Assembly (NCBI RefSeq): GCF_000786205.1
Contig: NZ_JROH01000003.1
Span: forward strand, 98,180 to 162,179
Origin: Sphingomonas sp. 37zxx
Lineage (GTDB): Bacteria > Pseudomonadota > Alphaproteobacteria > Sphingomonadales > Sphingomonadaceae
DNA length: 64,000 bases
Direction: 5' to 3'
Below, one piece after another: positions 25,367 to 33,460 of the stretch. The notes below the pieces were generated by a model. The model had not been told where the DNA came from. It worked only from the letters and a program-made list of their open reading frames with translations, and made no database searches. A program made the position numbers and the translations under genes. Positions within the stretch are counted from its first letter, which is position 1. Every line of letters starts with the position of its first letter.

Positions 25367-25566
25367 GTGGTTCAGAATGATGGAAAGCTTGCCGTTTACG
25401 ATCGTGCCGGTCTTGGCGGCTCGACGGCGGTCGGCGGTCGGCGGTCGGCGGTCGTAGGACCTGGTCCCCGCCGACGGTAATCGTATCGGACATCGGCCAG
25501 TCAGGTGCCGGGGTGTCAATAGCCACCGACTTCACGACAACCTTTGGCTATCAGATCGGCTCGTAA
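25367..25566 (+). pseudogene. Third lasso precursor, out of frame across a 7-bp tandem repeat
   Basis: In the frame that ends at TAA 25564-25566 the DNA encodes RRTWSPPTVIVSDIGQSG followed by core AGVSIATDFTTTFGYQIGS, clearly homologous to precursors 1 and 2 with Ala1, Asp8, Gly-Tyr and C-terminal Gly-Ser. No start codon is in that frame after the TGA at 25378-25380. Four copies of CGGCGGT (25425-25452) lie just before the RRTW segment. Starts in the other two frames reach the repeat: GTG 25367 (behind GGAAAGA) and ATG 25377. With two or five repeat copies the GTG frame joins the core; with three copies the ATG frame does, giving 60 residues. It is therefore either decayed or switched off by slippage. 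Confidence 0.7.
25425..25452 (+). repeat. Heptanucleotide tandem repeat (CGGCGGT x4) inside the third precursor
   Basis: Four perfect 7-bp units between TCGA and CGTAGG. Because 7 is not a multiple of 3, each gain or loss of a unit changes the reading frame. This is the usual structure of a phase-variable or slippage-prone tract and explains the broken frame of the third precursor. Confidence 0.9.
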
Positions 25567-25800
25567 ACGCCGCACCTGCGGCTTGGATCAACCAGCGGCG
25601 AATCACTGATTGCTACGATCGAACGATGCGACGGATCGGATAAGCAAGATCAAGATTGTCCGTCGCGCGCTACCGCCGCCAGAATTGAATATAGCGTGAT
25701 ACTAGAAATCCAGCAGCTTGCGCTAACGACGCTCGTCTCGGATTTGATTTGTGCGAACGTTCATCATAATACCATGTGCCGAGGAAGATTTGGGGGTACG

Positions 25801-25983
25801 ATGATGCATCACGACAACAAGACATCAGACCAAGCCCGCAATTTGGACAGCGACCACATAAGCGATCAGCGTCGCCCTTGGTCGACACCCGCCATCATCG
25901 TGTCCGACATTCGCCAGTCTGGGGCCAGCGTGAACACCTTTACCGACGGTACAAGTCCGTTCGGCTATCAATACGGATCATAG
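25801..25983 (+). CDS. Lasso peptide precursor 2
   Basis: A 60-residue precursor (59 if the second ATG, 25804, is used; the GGGGG at 25792-25796 suits that one). The leader begins MMHHDNKTSDQARNLDSD and ends RRPWSTPAIIVSDIRQSG, nearly identical to precursor 1 from RRPW onward. The proposed core is ASVNTFTDGTSPFGYQYGS, 19 residues, with an Ala1-Asp8 ring and an 11-residue tail ending Gly-Ser. Tyr15 is conserved in all three cores at the same distance from the C-terminus. Its stop lies 43 bp from the convergent stop of the cyclase gene. The frame is open upstream to 25696, but that part lacks a ribosome site and homology. Confidence 0.82.
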   Translation: MMHHDNKTSDQARNLDSDHISDQRRPWSTPAIIVSDIRQSGASVNTFTDGTSPFGYQYGS

Positions 25984-26026
25984 GCGCAGGATTTACGATC
26001 CGACGCTGATCGGCGCTCGGGCGGCG

Positions 26027-27937
26027 TTACCTGTTGGCGCGATCGAACCACGCGACAAAGTGTGCAAGCAGCATCGATTGCTGCGCAATCAGCAGACGGC
26101 GGTGATCCTCGGCCCGCGCCGGGTCGAGGTTATCGGTCATGCGCGCCAGTTGCTTGAAATCGATGTAGCGCGATACTTTGCCACCGCCGCCGCGATCGAT
26201 TTGCGCCAGTTCGGCCATCGCCGCCGGCGCGGCTGACGCCGCCATGTCGAACATCTCGGGTTCTTGCGGGTCGTTGCCGGGACCACGCGCCAGCAGGCGC
26301 GCAGGCAATCGATCGGCAAAGGCTGCCCGCGCCAGCGGCCGTTCCAGCCCGTCGCGAAAATCGAGATGTTCGGGGATCGCCAGCGCGAATTCGACCACGC
26401 GGCGATCGTGAAACGGGCGCGTCAGGTCGAGCCCCAGCGCCGCCGCCTGCACCGCCGGCATCGGCGGCGATTCGATCACGCCGCAGAGCAGATGCCGCGC
26501 GCGTGCACGCCAGCGATTATCGACCGGTATCGGTCGCCGCAACCGCGCCGGATCGATCGCCCCGCGCGCGAACAGCGCTTGCGCGAAGGCGGGTGCGACG
26601 GCACGGTCGTCGAACACCGAGCGGCGGCGCCGCCGCCACGTCTGTTGCAGCGCGATCAGCCGCAGCGGTGCCAATGCGGGCAACACATCCCACCACAATG
26701 TCTGCGCCACGCTGCGCCCGGTCGCCCGCCGCCGCGCCCGCCATTCACGTACAAAGCGTCGTACATCGCCGCGGCGCAGGAACCGGCCCAACATCCACGG
26801 CGCACGCGAATTGACGGTATAATCGCCGCCATGCCCGTCCATCACCAGCCGAACCCCGCGCGTGGCGACCAGCGCGAACAGCCGGTGGCGGACATCGGCA
26901 CCGGCGGGGCCGTGGGTCGCGGCGAACCGGGTTTCCAGCGAGTCGAACACGCTGTCATCGCCCCGGCGATACGGCAGGATTTCCAGATCGGCGCGATCGG
27001 CAAAGGCCTCGACCGCCAACCGTGCATCGCGCACATGCGCGCCGGTCCCTTCAGACGCCAGCGCGGTCACGGCAACCACCCTTTGCCCCCGCGCCGCCGC
27101 GATCGGCCCCGCCACCGCCGCGATCGTGCCACTGTCGAACCCGCCGCTGAACAGCAATCCGGGTGGATCAACCAGCCGGCGCACCCGGCAGGCGATCGCC
27201 TCCTCCACCACCGCGCGATAGGTGGCTAGGTAATAGCCATCGTCGCGGCCCAGATGCTGCGGATCGGCATGCGGTCGCCAATAGGTCCGCGCCGTTCGCG
27301 TGCCATCGGCGGCGATCGTCATGCTGGTGCCACCGGGAATAGCCTCGATCCCGGCAAACAGCGTCCGCCACGGTGCCGGATCGACCGGGAATAGCAGCCC
27401 GCGACCGACCGCAACTTCGTCCAGGTGGCGCGGCACGCCATCGACGCACCACAACGCCTTCACCTCGCTGGCAAACACGATGCAATCATCGGCCAGGTGA
27501 AAGAACAGCCCGCGCTGCCCCATCGGATCGCGCACCATCAACAAGGCGCGGCGGCGCTGATCCCACAGGACAAAGGCATAATCGCCGATCAGGTGATCGA
27601 CACAATCCTCCCCCCAATGGCGATAGGCCGCGAGCAGGATCGCGCTGTCCGGCAGCGACGATAGCGTCAGCCCGAGGGTCGCCGCGAGCGCTTCACGATT
27701 GTCGAGGCGGATGTCGGCGACCAGCACCACGCCGCTTGCCCGATCGTGCAGCGGCTGCGCTTCAAACCGATCCTCGACATTCACGTGCATCAGGCAATGG
27801 CCAAAGCCGATCGAATCGAGCGCCAGCGTGTCGCTCCCGTCCGGCCCGCGATTCTCCATGCTTGCGGTCATGCGATGCAGCGCGGCCGGATCGACCAGTG
27901 CCGAATCGAAGCGGACGATGCCGCAAATCGCGCTCAC
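26027..27937 (-). CDS. Lasso peptide cyclase (asparagine-synthetase-like, C protein)
   Basis: A 636-residue asparagine-synthetase homologue that would adenylate the side-chain carboxylate of core Asp8 and close the macrolactam. The N-terminus MSAICGIVRFD keeps an Ntn-like start, though Cys is at position 5 rather than 2, so glutaminase activity is doubtful, as usual in lasso cyclases. LLFSGGFDSGTIAAVAG near residue 262 is the PP-loop for ATP. Length is typical. It is the last gene of the minus-strand operon, 15 bp after the B1 gene, and its 3' end faces the precursors. It differs from the asnB at 16816 in lacking the second-position Cys and in genomic context. Confidence 0.85.
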   Translation of the reverse strand: MSAICGIVRFDSALVDPAALHRMTASMENRGPDGSDTLALDSIGFGHCLMHVNVEDRFEAQPLHDRASGVVLVADIRLDNREALAATLGLTLSSLPDSAILLAAYRHWGEDCVDHLIGDYAFVLWDQRRRALLMVRDPMGQRGLFFHLADDCIVFASEVKALWCVDGVPRHLDEVAVGRGLLFPVDPAPWRTLFAGIEAIPGGTSMTIAADGTRTARTYWRPHADPQHLGRDDGYYLATYRAVVEEAIACRVRRLVDPPGLLFSGGFDSGTIAAVAGPIAAARGQRVVAVTALASEGTGAHVRDARLAVEAFADRADLEILPYRRGDDSVFDSLETRFAATHGPAGADVRHRLFALVATRGVRLVMDGHGGDYTVNSRAPWMLGRFLRRGDVRRFVREWRARRRATGRSVAQTLWWDVLPALAPLRLIALQQTWRRRRRSVFDDRAVAPAFAQALFARGAIDPARLRRPIPVDNRWRARARHLLCGVIESPPMPAVQAAALGLDLTRPFHDRRVVEFALAIPEHLDFRDGLERPLARAAFADRLPARLLARGPGNDPQEPEMFDMAASAAPAAMAELAQIDRGGGGKVSRYIDFKQLARMTDNLDPARAEDHRRLLIAQQSMLLAHFVAWFDRANR

Positions 27938-27952
27938 CGCCCGGCCACCCGA

Positions 27953-28222
27953 TCAGGCCGGTCGTTCACATCGAACGACGCCTTCAGCAACGAGCTGATC
28001 GAAGAACGCCGCGATTTCGACCGCGCAGGTTTCAGGGGTGACGGTGAATTCGGCCACCAGCCGGTCGCAGATCACCGCGCTGTCGCTATGCTCGTCGAGC
28101 AATTCCCAGATGCGCGCACCGACTTCGCTCAGGCCCAGATAGCGCCCGCGCCCGACACTCATCATCAATACTTCGCTGCCCACCCGGGCGGTCAACCAGC
28201 CTTCTTGCTTGTGTACGATCAT
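27953..28222 (-). CDS. Lasso peptide leader-binding protein (B1, PqqD-like RRE)
   Basis: An 89-residue PqqD-like RiPP recognition element: VGSEVLMMSVGRGRYLGLSEVGARIWELLDEHSDSAVICDRLVAEF, then a helical C-terminal part. It has the winged-helix architecture that binds the precursor leader and delivers it to the B2 peptidase and the cyclase. No PQQ genes are near and the flanking genes are lasso-type, so a B1 role is preferred to PqqD. It lies 59 bp after B2 and 15 bp before the cyclase. Confidence 0.87.
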   Translation of the reverse strand: MIVHKQEGWLTARVGSEVLMMSVGRGRYLGLSEVGARIWELLDEHSDSAVICDRLVAEFTVTPETCAVEIAAFFDQLVAEGVVRCERPA

Positions 28223-28281
28223 GCCAATCCCCCGCCCGCGATCACTCTAGGACGCCGGCGCGCCCGGCTCAAGCCGCACGA

Positions 28282-28779
28282 TCAGCCATGCGCCAAGGCC
28301 GGATCGACCGCGACCAGACAGCCAATCTCTACCATCCCCGATTCGATCGGATAGCCGATCACCGGAACCCCGCCCACCTCGAGCCAAACATGCCCCTCTC
28401 CCAATGCCTCGCCCTGCCGCATCGTGCCGAAATGCATGACACTGTCGATCCCCCGCCGGTACAGCATGCGCCGCGCCGCAAGCGCCTGTTGCAGGCATTT
28501 CGCACGAAACGGCAGATGCGGGGCAGCCGCGGTGACCGCCCAGCGCACGCGGCGGATAACCTTCCGCTCCGCCTGCGACGGAGGCGGCAGGCGCGCGCGC
28601 GGGTCATCGGGCGGCACCAGTTGGCCGACGCCAGCCGCAACCGCCGCAAAGGATTTGCGCGCCAGCGCCAGCCGCGCCAGCGCCAAGCCCGCCACGGCTT
28701 CGATCGCCAGCGCCTGGTTGCGCGGCCCCATCACCGCCGCGGTCCACAGCCGCGCGGTCAACCGCCGCCGGGGCGTCAC
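28282..28779 (-). CDS. Lasso peptide leader peptidase (B2, transglutaminase-like)
   Basis: A 165-residue transglutaminase-like cysteine protease of the lasso B2 family. PFRAKCLQQALAARRML contains the catalytic Cys95, and GEGHVWLEVGGVPVIGYP contains His130. The usual third residue, an Asp about 12 after the His, is Gly142 here; other acids nearby (Glu134, Glu146) could substitute, or this clade may differ. It would cut the leader before Ala1 of the core. The ATG at 28779 overlaps the sulfotransferase TGA by 4 bp, tying tailoring and processing genes into one operon. Confidence 0.83.
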   Translation of the reverse strand: MTPRRRLTARLWTAAVMGPRNQALAIEAVAGLALARLALARKSFAAVAAGVGQLVPPDDPRARLPPPSQAERKVIRRVRWAVTAAAPHLPFRAKCLQQALAARRMLYRRGIDSVMHFGTMRQGEALGEGHVWLEVGGVPVIGYPIESGMVEIGCLVAVDPALAHG

Positions 28780-29675
28780 GCGATCGACGCTCCGGCTGCA
28801 TAGCCTAGCTGGCGCATCATCGCCTGATGGTCCGATTCGATCTGCTGCTGCTGTGCCAGGGTCAGTTCATCGCGCCAGCCATCGGCACGCCCCCGCCGGA
28901 AGAACCGTCGCTCGACCCGCGAAGGAGGTGCCTCGCGAAAGCCCTTGTCGCGCTCCTGCGCGGTCAAGGCATCGAAGCGCGCGAAGCCGACGGCGCGCGC
29001 GACATCATCGCGATCATGCGCGACTCCGGCAAAATCGAGCGCGGCGGCAAGGCAGCCCGCCGGATCGGTGTGCATATCCTCATAGCGGACGCAGTGGACC
29101 GGGATGTCCCGTTGATCGAGCCAGCTCCGTTGAAACTGGCTCCACCCCAGCAGGCGCTGGCGAAGCTGGCGCGGCAAGCGATCGTCACGCCCGGAAAAGA
29201 CCGAATCGGCATCAGCCATGAAGCCGATGGCTTCATCGATCGTCCCGCCTTCATGATGCGCCAGCGACGCCGCCACCGCGCGCGGATCGCGAACGATCAG
29301 GATGGCCCCGGCGGCAGCGGCTGCCCCCCCGAGCAACGGAATGCCATCGTCGCCAACGGTCCAGCCGTCATGCGTCTTGGCGAAATGCGCGCCGCCGGCG
29401 CCATCGACTTCAGCATCGCGCCCCGCCTCGGTCGCGATAGCGGCAGCGGCGGCACGATGAACGGTCGGTCGCATGCGATCGCATTCATCATAGGTGAGCA
29501 GCCCAGACGGAAACAGCATCGTCGAATCGAACAGCTGCCTGCCGCTGGCGATACTGCCGCGCGCCGAAAGTGCGTTGATGTCGACCGGGTCGGTTCTGCC
29601 CAGATTGGCGATCAGGATTCGAAACCAGGTGTTCCCCGATTTCGGATAGGAAGCGAGCCAGAAGGTTCGCTTCAC
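28776..29675 (-). CDS. Sulfotransferase in the lasso operon
   Basis: A 299-residue PAPS-dependent sulfotransferase. FWLASYPKSGNTWFRI (5'-phosphosulfate loop, PKSGNTW at 11-17) and ILIVRDPRAVAASLAHH (3'-phosphate site, 129-137) are clear, and FFRRGRADGWRDELT near the C-terminus matches the RxGxxGDW/KN-type third motif. HFAKTH holds the likely catalytic His. Start taken as GTG 29675, overlapping the kinase stop (GTGA); the in-frame ATG at 29708 would overlap more. Operon position predicts sulfation of the lasso peptide, most likely at the Tyr shared by all three cores; that target is inference. Confidence 0.85.
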   Translation of the reverse strand: MKRTFWLASYPKSGNTWFRILIANLGRTDPVDINALSARGSIASGRQLFDSTMLFPSGLLTYDECDRMRPTVHRAAAAAIATEAGRDAEVDGAGGAHFAKTHDGWTVGDDGIPLLGGAAAAAGAILIVRDPRAVAASLAHHEGGTIDEAIGFMADADSVFSGRDDRLPRQLRQRLLGWSQFQRSWLDQRDIPVHCVRYEDMHTDPAGCLAAALDFAGVAHDRDDVARAVGFARFDALTAQERDKGFREAPPSRVERRFFRRGRADGWRDELTLAQQQQIESDHQAMMRQLGYAAGASIA

Positions 29676-30598
29676 GCCACCGACTCGACCAGGCCGATCG
29701 TCCGCCAATGCGCCGTCAGCCGCTCGATCCCGTCGGCAAAATCGCCGAAATCCATCCGCCGTGTCAGGGTGAAGACCCCGCCGGGCTGGCTGCCCGCCAG
29801 CATCGCCGCTGCACGAAAATACAGATCATGCTGCCCCATCCGCTCGACCAATGAGGGCCGATAGGCGTTGTTGCGAACCAGCAACGCGCCGTCGACGATA
29901 TTGGGCTGGAAAATACCCGGATGCTGCGGCGGACGTGCCTCGCGCAGGATATAGACCGCACGGACGGGCAACGGCGCGGTGGTCGCGGCAGTCGGCTCTA
30001 TATGGAATTTCCGCAGCTTGGCACGGACCGGCTCGACGCGCTGCGCCTCCAGCGACAGCCGGGCGATGGCATTGTCCCATAGTTTCAATTGTCGCCCATC
30101 GGGATGGACCATCGCACCGCGATCGGGATCGACAGTGATCGCGCTGAAATCATCGGCGACCAGCGCATGCCCCGCGCCGACCAGCCCCGCCGCCAGCGTC
30201 GATTTGCCCGCGCCCGATGGCCCGCAGAACAGCACCGCGCCATCGCCGACCCGCACCGCGCTGGCATGCAGGACGATCTGCCCGCGCTGGTGCAGCAGGA
30301 TGCCAAAGCCGGTGCCGCTGATGAACGGCGCAGCATCGCGGACGTCGGCACCGTCGAGTGCGTAGCGAATCTCGCGCGCATCGCTGATCGCCATGCGGAC
30401 GATTCCCGGCACCGCGAGCAGGAAGCAATCGGCGGTCATCTGCCAATTGGGACCGGCAGCGCCTCCGTCAGGCAGCTCGGCAGGGACATGCGCTGCGCGA
30501 ATCGTGACATCGGCGGCATCATCTGGATCACCGGGGATAAGGCCGGGCAATGCCAGGTCGCTCGACACGCTAAGACCCGAAACGCGATACGCGAACAT
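29672..30598 (-). CDS. HPr-kinase-like protein, putative lasso peptide kinase
   Basis: A 308-residue protein whose C-terminal two-thirds is an HPr-kinase/PPCK-like fold: IVLHASAVRVGDGAVLFCGPSGAGKSTLAAGLV with Walker A at 126-133, then ALVADDFSAI with DD at 149-150. It lacks the full HprK N-terminal domain. Homologues in paeninodin-type clusters phosphorylate the C-terminal Ser of the lasso precursor, and both intact precursors here end in Ser. GGGGGG lies 5 nt before ATG 30598, the first start of the operon. The promoter must lie in 30599-30763, before the tRNA-Val gene. Confidence 0.82.
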   Translation of the reverse strand: MFAYRVSGLSVSSDLALPGLIPGDPDDAADVTIRAAHVPAELPDGGAAGPNWQMTADCFLLAVPGIVRMAISDAREIRYALDGADVRDAAPFISGTGFGILLHQRGQIVLHASAVRVGDGAVLFCGPSGAGKSTLAAGLVGAGHALVADDFSAITVDPDRGAMVHPDGRQLKLWDNAIARLSLEAQRVEPVRAKLRKFHIEPTAATTAPLPVRAVYILREARPPQHPGIFQPNIVDGALLVRNNAYRPSLVERMGQHDLYFRAAAMLAGSQPGGVFTLTRRMDFGDFADGIERLTAHWRTIGLVESVA

Positions 30599-30763
30599 CA
30601 ATCCCCCCGGACATATTAGTGGCGACAGGGATGGCGGTTCGCGAGGCGCATCGCAAGGCTTGACGCGATTCAGGGTGTTCGATTGCCGCCCGCCGATGCC
30701 GATATTCAAGCCCGACGACGCTTGCCCTACGCGCAAATCGCGGTATGAGGCGGAATCCCGTAA

Positions 30764-30839
30764 GGGCGGTTAGCTCAGTTGGTAGAGCATCTCGTTTACA
30801 CCGAGAGGGTCGGCGGTTCGAGCCCGTCACCGCCCACCA
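30764..30839 (+). tRNA. tRNA-Val (anticodon TAC)
   Basis: A 76-nt cloverleaf. Acceptor GGGCGGT pairs with ACCGCCC, the D-arm is AGCTCAGTTGGTAGAGC, the anticodon stem TCTCG/CGAGA closes loop TTTACAC with anticodon TAC, and the T-arm is GGTTCGAGCC. CCA is encoded. It borders the lasso island, a common place for an integration boundary, but no integrase or att repeat is visible. Confidence 0.96.
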
Positions 30840-30889
30840 TGATCCGGCACAGCTCGTCTGGGCGATCATGGCGATCGGGTGTCCGGCAA

Positions 30890-31846
30890 TCAGGCGATGG
30901 CCAGCCCCGCACGGCGCACCGCCGCGACATAGCCTTGCATCCCCGCCACCGCTTTTGCGGTCAGCCCGATAAAGGCGCGGCGGCGGTCGAATGGATCGTC
31001 CTGCCGCTCGAACAGATCGGCCTCGCGCATCGTGCCGATCCAGCGCAGCGCAGTCGTTGGCGGCACCGCGGCGGCGATGCACAGGCTCGACACCGAAACC
31101 AGGCTTCGATCGAGCCGTGCCGCGAACAGGTCGAGCAGCATGTCCCAGGCGGGGTCGGCGAATAATTCGCGGTCGAAAAACTGGTCGCGCAGCCGGCGAG
31201 TGCGAATCGCGGCGCGGATTTCGCTCGATTCAATCGCTGGCTCGGCAAGGATGCCCGGCTGCACCGCAAAGCCGTTCACGCGGTCGCGCACCGTCGTCGC
31301 TGCCTGAGTCGCCATGCCGTCGCCGCGCGCCAGCCGCGCCAGGGTTTCAGCGATTCGCCCGACTTCTTCGTTCAACTGGTGCAATCGCCGCCGCTCATCG
31401 TCGCGCGGCGCTTCACGAAGCGTCGATCTGCCGATCGGCCCGGCCAGGGCGATCGCGCCATAGCGATCGGCGTCGCTGGGGTCGCACAGCAATTGGGTGT
31501 CGCTCCAGGTAAGTTGCGATGCCACAACGTCGATCTGGTCGGCGCAAAAGCTGGCGATCACCGGCACCACCCGTTCGCGCGCTACCGCATCGATCCGCGC
31601 CAGCGTCTCGAGCGCGATGTCATCGGCGACGCCGGTCGTGTCCACCAGGATCGCACCGAAGCGCGACCGGCGCGACAGCGATTCGGCGGCATCGCGAAAC
31701 GCGATATGCACCAGCTCGCGCGTGCTGGAAGCGGCGGCGGCGCGGCCGATCGCCGCAATCGCGGCACCGTCATCAGCCACCAGCAGCATCAACCGGTCTC
31801 GGCTGTCAAAAGGATCGGCATAGGATTGATCGTCAACCTGCGGCAT
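30890..31846 (-). CDS. MarR-like winged-helix protein with N-terminal receiver-like region
   Basis: A 318-residue protein. Residues 1-150 look like an alpha/beta response-regulator-type fold (RLMLLVADDGAAIAAIGRA, GAILVDTTG), without a clear phospho-acceptor cluster. The C-terminal 100 residues form a winged helix of MarR type: DMLLDLFAARLDRSLVSVSSLCIAAAVPPTTALRWIGTMREADLFERQDDPFDRRRAFIGLTAK, with the DxRR wing element (FDRRRAF). Likely a transcription factor; no ligand or target is evident. It stands alone between tRNA-Val and pntB. Confidence 0.7.
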   Translation of the reverse strand: MPQVDDQSYADPFDSRDRLMLLVADDGAAIAAIGRAAAASSTRELVHIAFRDAAESLSRRSRFGAILVDTTGVADDIALETLARIDAVARERVVPVIASFCADQIDVVASQLTWSDTQLLCDPSDADRYGAIALAGPIGRSTLREAPRDDERRRLHQLNEEVGRIAETLARLARGDGMATQAATTVRDRVNGFAVQPGILAEPAIESSEIRAAIRTRRLRDQFFDRELFADPAWDMLLDLFAARLDRSLVSVSSLCIAAAVPPTTALRWIGTMREADLFERQDDPFDRRRAFIGLTAKAVAGMQGYVAAVRRAGLAIA

Positions 31847-31975
31847 TCGGTAGCTCCATCATCTTCGAATCGGAGCAATCATGCATCGAACCCGTTGATT
31901 TCACGCAACAAGACATCTTCGAAACGGTGCGGTCTGTCACAATGTACCGACAGTTTGATCCGAAACCGATCAACC

Positions 31976-33412
31976 TTAATCAAGGGCCTTCACAATATCC
32001 TCGACCATCTTCTTGGCATCGGCAAGCAGCATCATCGTATTGTCGCGATAAAAGACGTCATTGTCGACGCCGGCATAGCCGACGCCGCCCATCGACCGTT
32101 TGATGAACAACACCGTCTTGGCCTTTTCGACATCGAGGATCGGCATGCCATAGATTGGCGAGGTCTTGTCGGTCTTGGCCGCCGGGTTGGTCACGTCATT
32201 GGCACCAATGACAAACGCGATGTCGGTCTGGCTGAACTCCCCATTGATATCCTCAAGCTCGAAGACGTCGTCATAGGGCACGTTCGCCTCGGCCAGCAGC
32301 ACGTTCATATGGCCGGGCATCCGCCCCGCGACCGGGTGGATCGCGTATTTCACGCGCACGCCTTCATGCTTCAGCTTGTCCCCCATTTCGCGAAGCGCAT
32401 GCTGTGCCTGTGCCACCGCCATGCCATAGCCGGGGACGATAATGACCTGTTCGGCCTGCTTCATCAGGAAGGCGGCGTCCTCGGCGCTGCCCCGCTTCCA
32501 CGGGCGATCGGTCGCACCGCCGCCGCCGGCGGTGCTTTCGGTCGCACCGAAGCCGCCAGCGATCACGCTGATGAAGCTGCGGTTCATCGCCTTGCACATG
32601 ATGTAGGACAGAATCGCGCCGGACGATCCCACCAGCGCGCCGGTGATGATCATCGCGGTGTTGCCCAGCGTAAAGCCCATCGCCGCGGCGGCCCAGCCCG
32701 AATAGCTGTTGAGCATCGACACCACGACCGGCATATCGGCCCCGCCGATCGGGATGATCAGCAGGAAACCGATCGCGAACGCCAGGATCGTGATCGTCCA
32801 GAAAATCCACGGGCTTTGATCGACGGTGAACAAGCCGATCAGCCCGATAATGCCCGCCAGCACCGCAAGGTTGAGCACATGGCGACCGGGCAGCATGATC
32901 GGCTTGCCGCCCATATTGCCGTTGAGTTTCAGGAAGGCGATGACCGAGCCTGAAAAGGTGATCGCGCCGATCGCAACGCCAAGCCCCATTTCAACTCGGC
33001 TGACCGGACTGATCGCGGCAAAAGGCTCGCCGATCATCGGGATCACCATGTCGGCGATGCCGAACGCGATCGGGTTGAGGAACGCGGCGCACGCGACCAG
33101 CACCGCGGCAAGCCCGACCAGCGAATGGAACCCCGCCACCAGCTGCGGCATGTCAGTCATGGCGATGCGGCGCGCGGTGACCAGGCCGATGACCGCGCCC
33201 AGCGCGATGGCGCCTAGGATTTCGGGCAGGCTGGCGATCGAATGGGTGACCAGCGTGGTGACCACCGCGATCGCCATGCCGATCATGCCAAAGCGATTGC
33301 CCTGCCGGCTGGTTTCGGGGCTGGACAGCCCGCGCAGCGCCAGGATGAACAAAACGCCTGCGACGAGATAGGCAAAGGCGATCGTCGGATCGACCGGTGC
33401 GGCTTCATGCAT
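31976..33412 (-). CDS. pntB: NAD(P) transhydrogenase subunit beta
   Basis: A 478-residue subunit of the proton-translocating transhydrogenase, which reduces NADP+ with NADH using proton motive force. The N-terminal two-thirds is membrane-embedded (about nine helices). The C-terminal domain III binds NADP(H): VIIVPGYGMAVAQAQHALREM, then GRMPGHMNVLLAEANVPYD and VIGANDVTNPAA. Length matches PntB. It is the last gene of the operon starting at 35869. The C-terminus ends ADAKKMVEDIVKALD, normal for the family. Confidence 0.95.
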   Translation of the reverse strand: MHEAAPVDPTIAFAYLVAGVLFILALRGLSSPETSRQGNRFGMIGMAIAVVTTLVTHSIASLPEILGAIALGAVIGLVTARRIAMTDMPQLVAGFHSLVGLAAVLVACAAFLNPIAFGIADMVIPMIGEPFAAISPVSRVEMGLGVAIGAITFSGSVIAFLKLNGNMGGKPIMLPGRHVLNLAVLAGIIGLIGLFTVDQSPWIFWTITILAFAIGFLLIIPIGGADMPVVVSMLNSYSGWAAAAMGFTLGNTAMIITGALVGSSGAILSYIMCKAMNRSFISVIAGGFGATESTAGGGGATDRPWKRGSAEDAAFLMKQAEQVIIVPGYGMAVAQAQHALREMGDKLKHEGVRVKYAIHPVAGRMPGHMNVLLAEANVPYDDVFELEDINGEFSQTDIAFVIGANDVTNPAAKTDKTSPIYGMPILDVEKAKTVLFIKRSMGGVGYAGVDNDVFYRDNTMMLLADAKKMVEDIVKALD

Positions 33413-33460
33413 GTTCGAAATACCCCCGAAAACCGGTCACGTTCGTGCGCTGGTGGGCGC

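Noticed and set aside
25425..25452. CRISPR-like or minisatellite array
   Set aside because: The units are 7 bp, directly abutting with no spacers; a simple slippage tract.
26264..27229. Long plus-strand open frame inside the cyclase gene
   Set aside because: It is the reverse shadow of a high-GC gene, without a ribosome site or domain content.
27953..28222. PqqD of a pyrroloquinoline quinone operon
   Set aside because: No pqqA, B, C or E nearby; it lies between a B2 peptidase and a lasso cyclase.
30764..30839. tRNA-Val as attachment site of an integrated island
   Set aside because: No integrase and no duplicated tRNA 3' end was found within the window.
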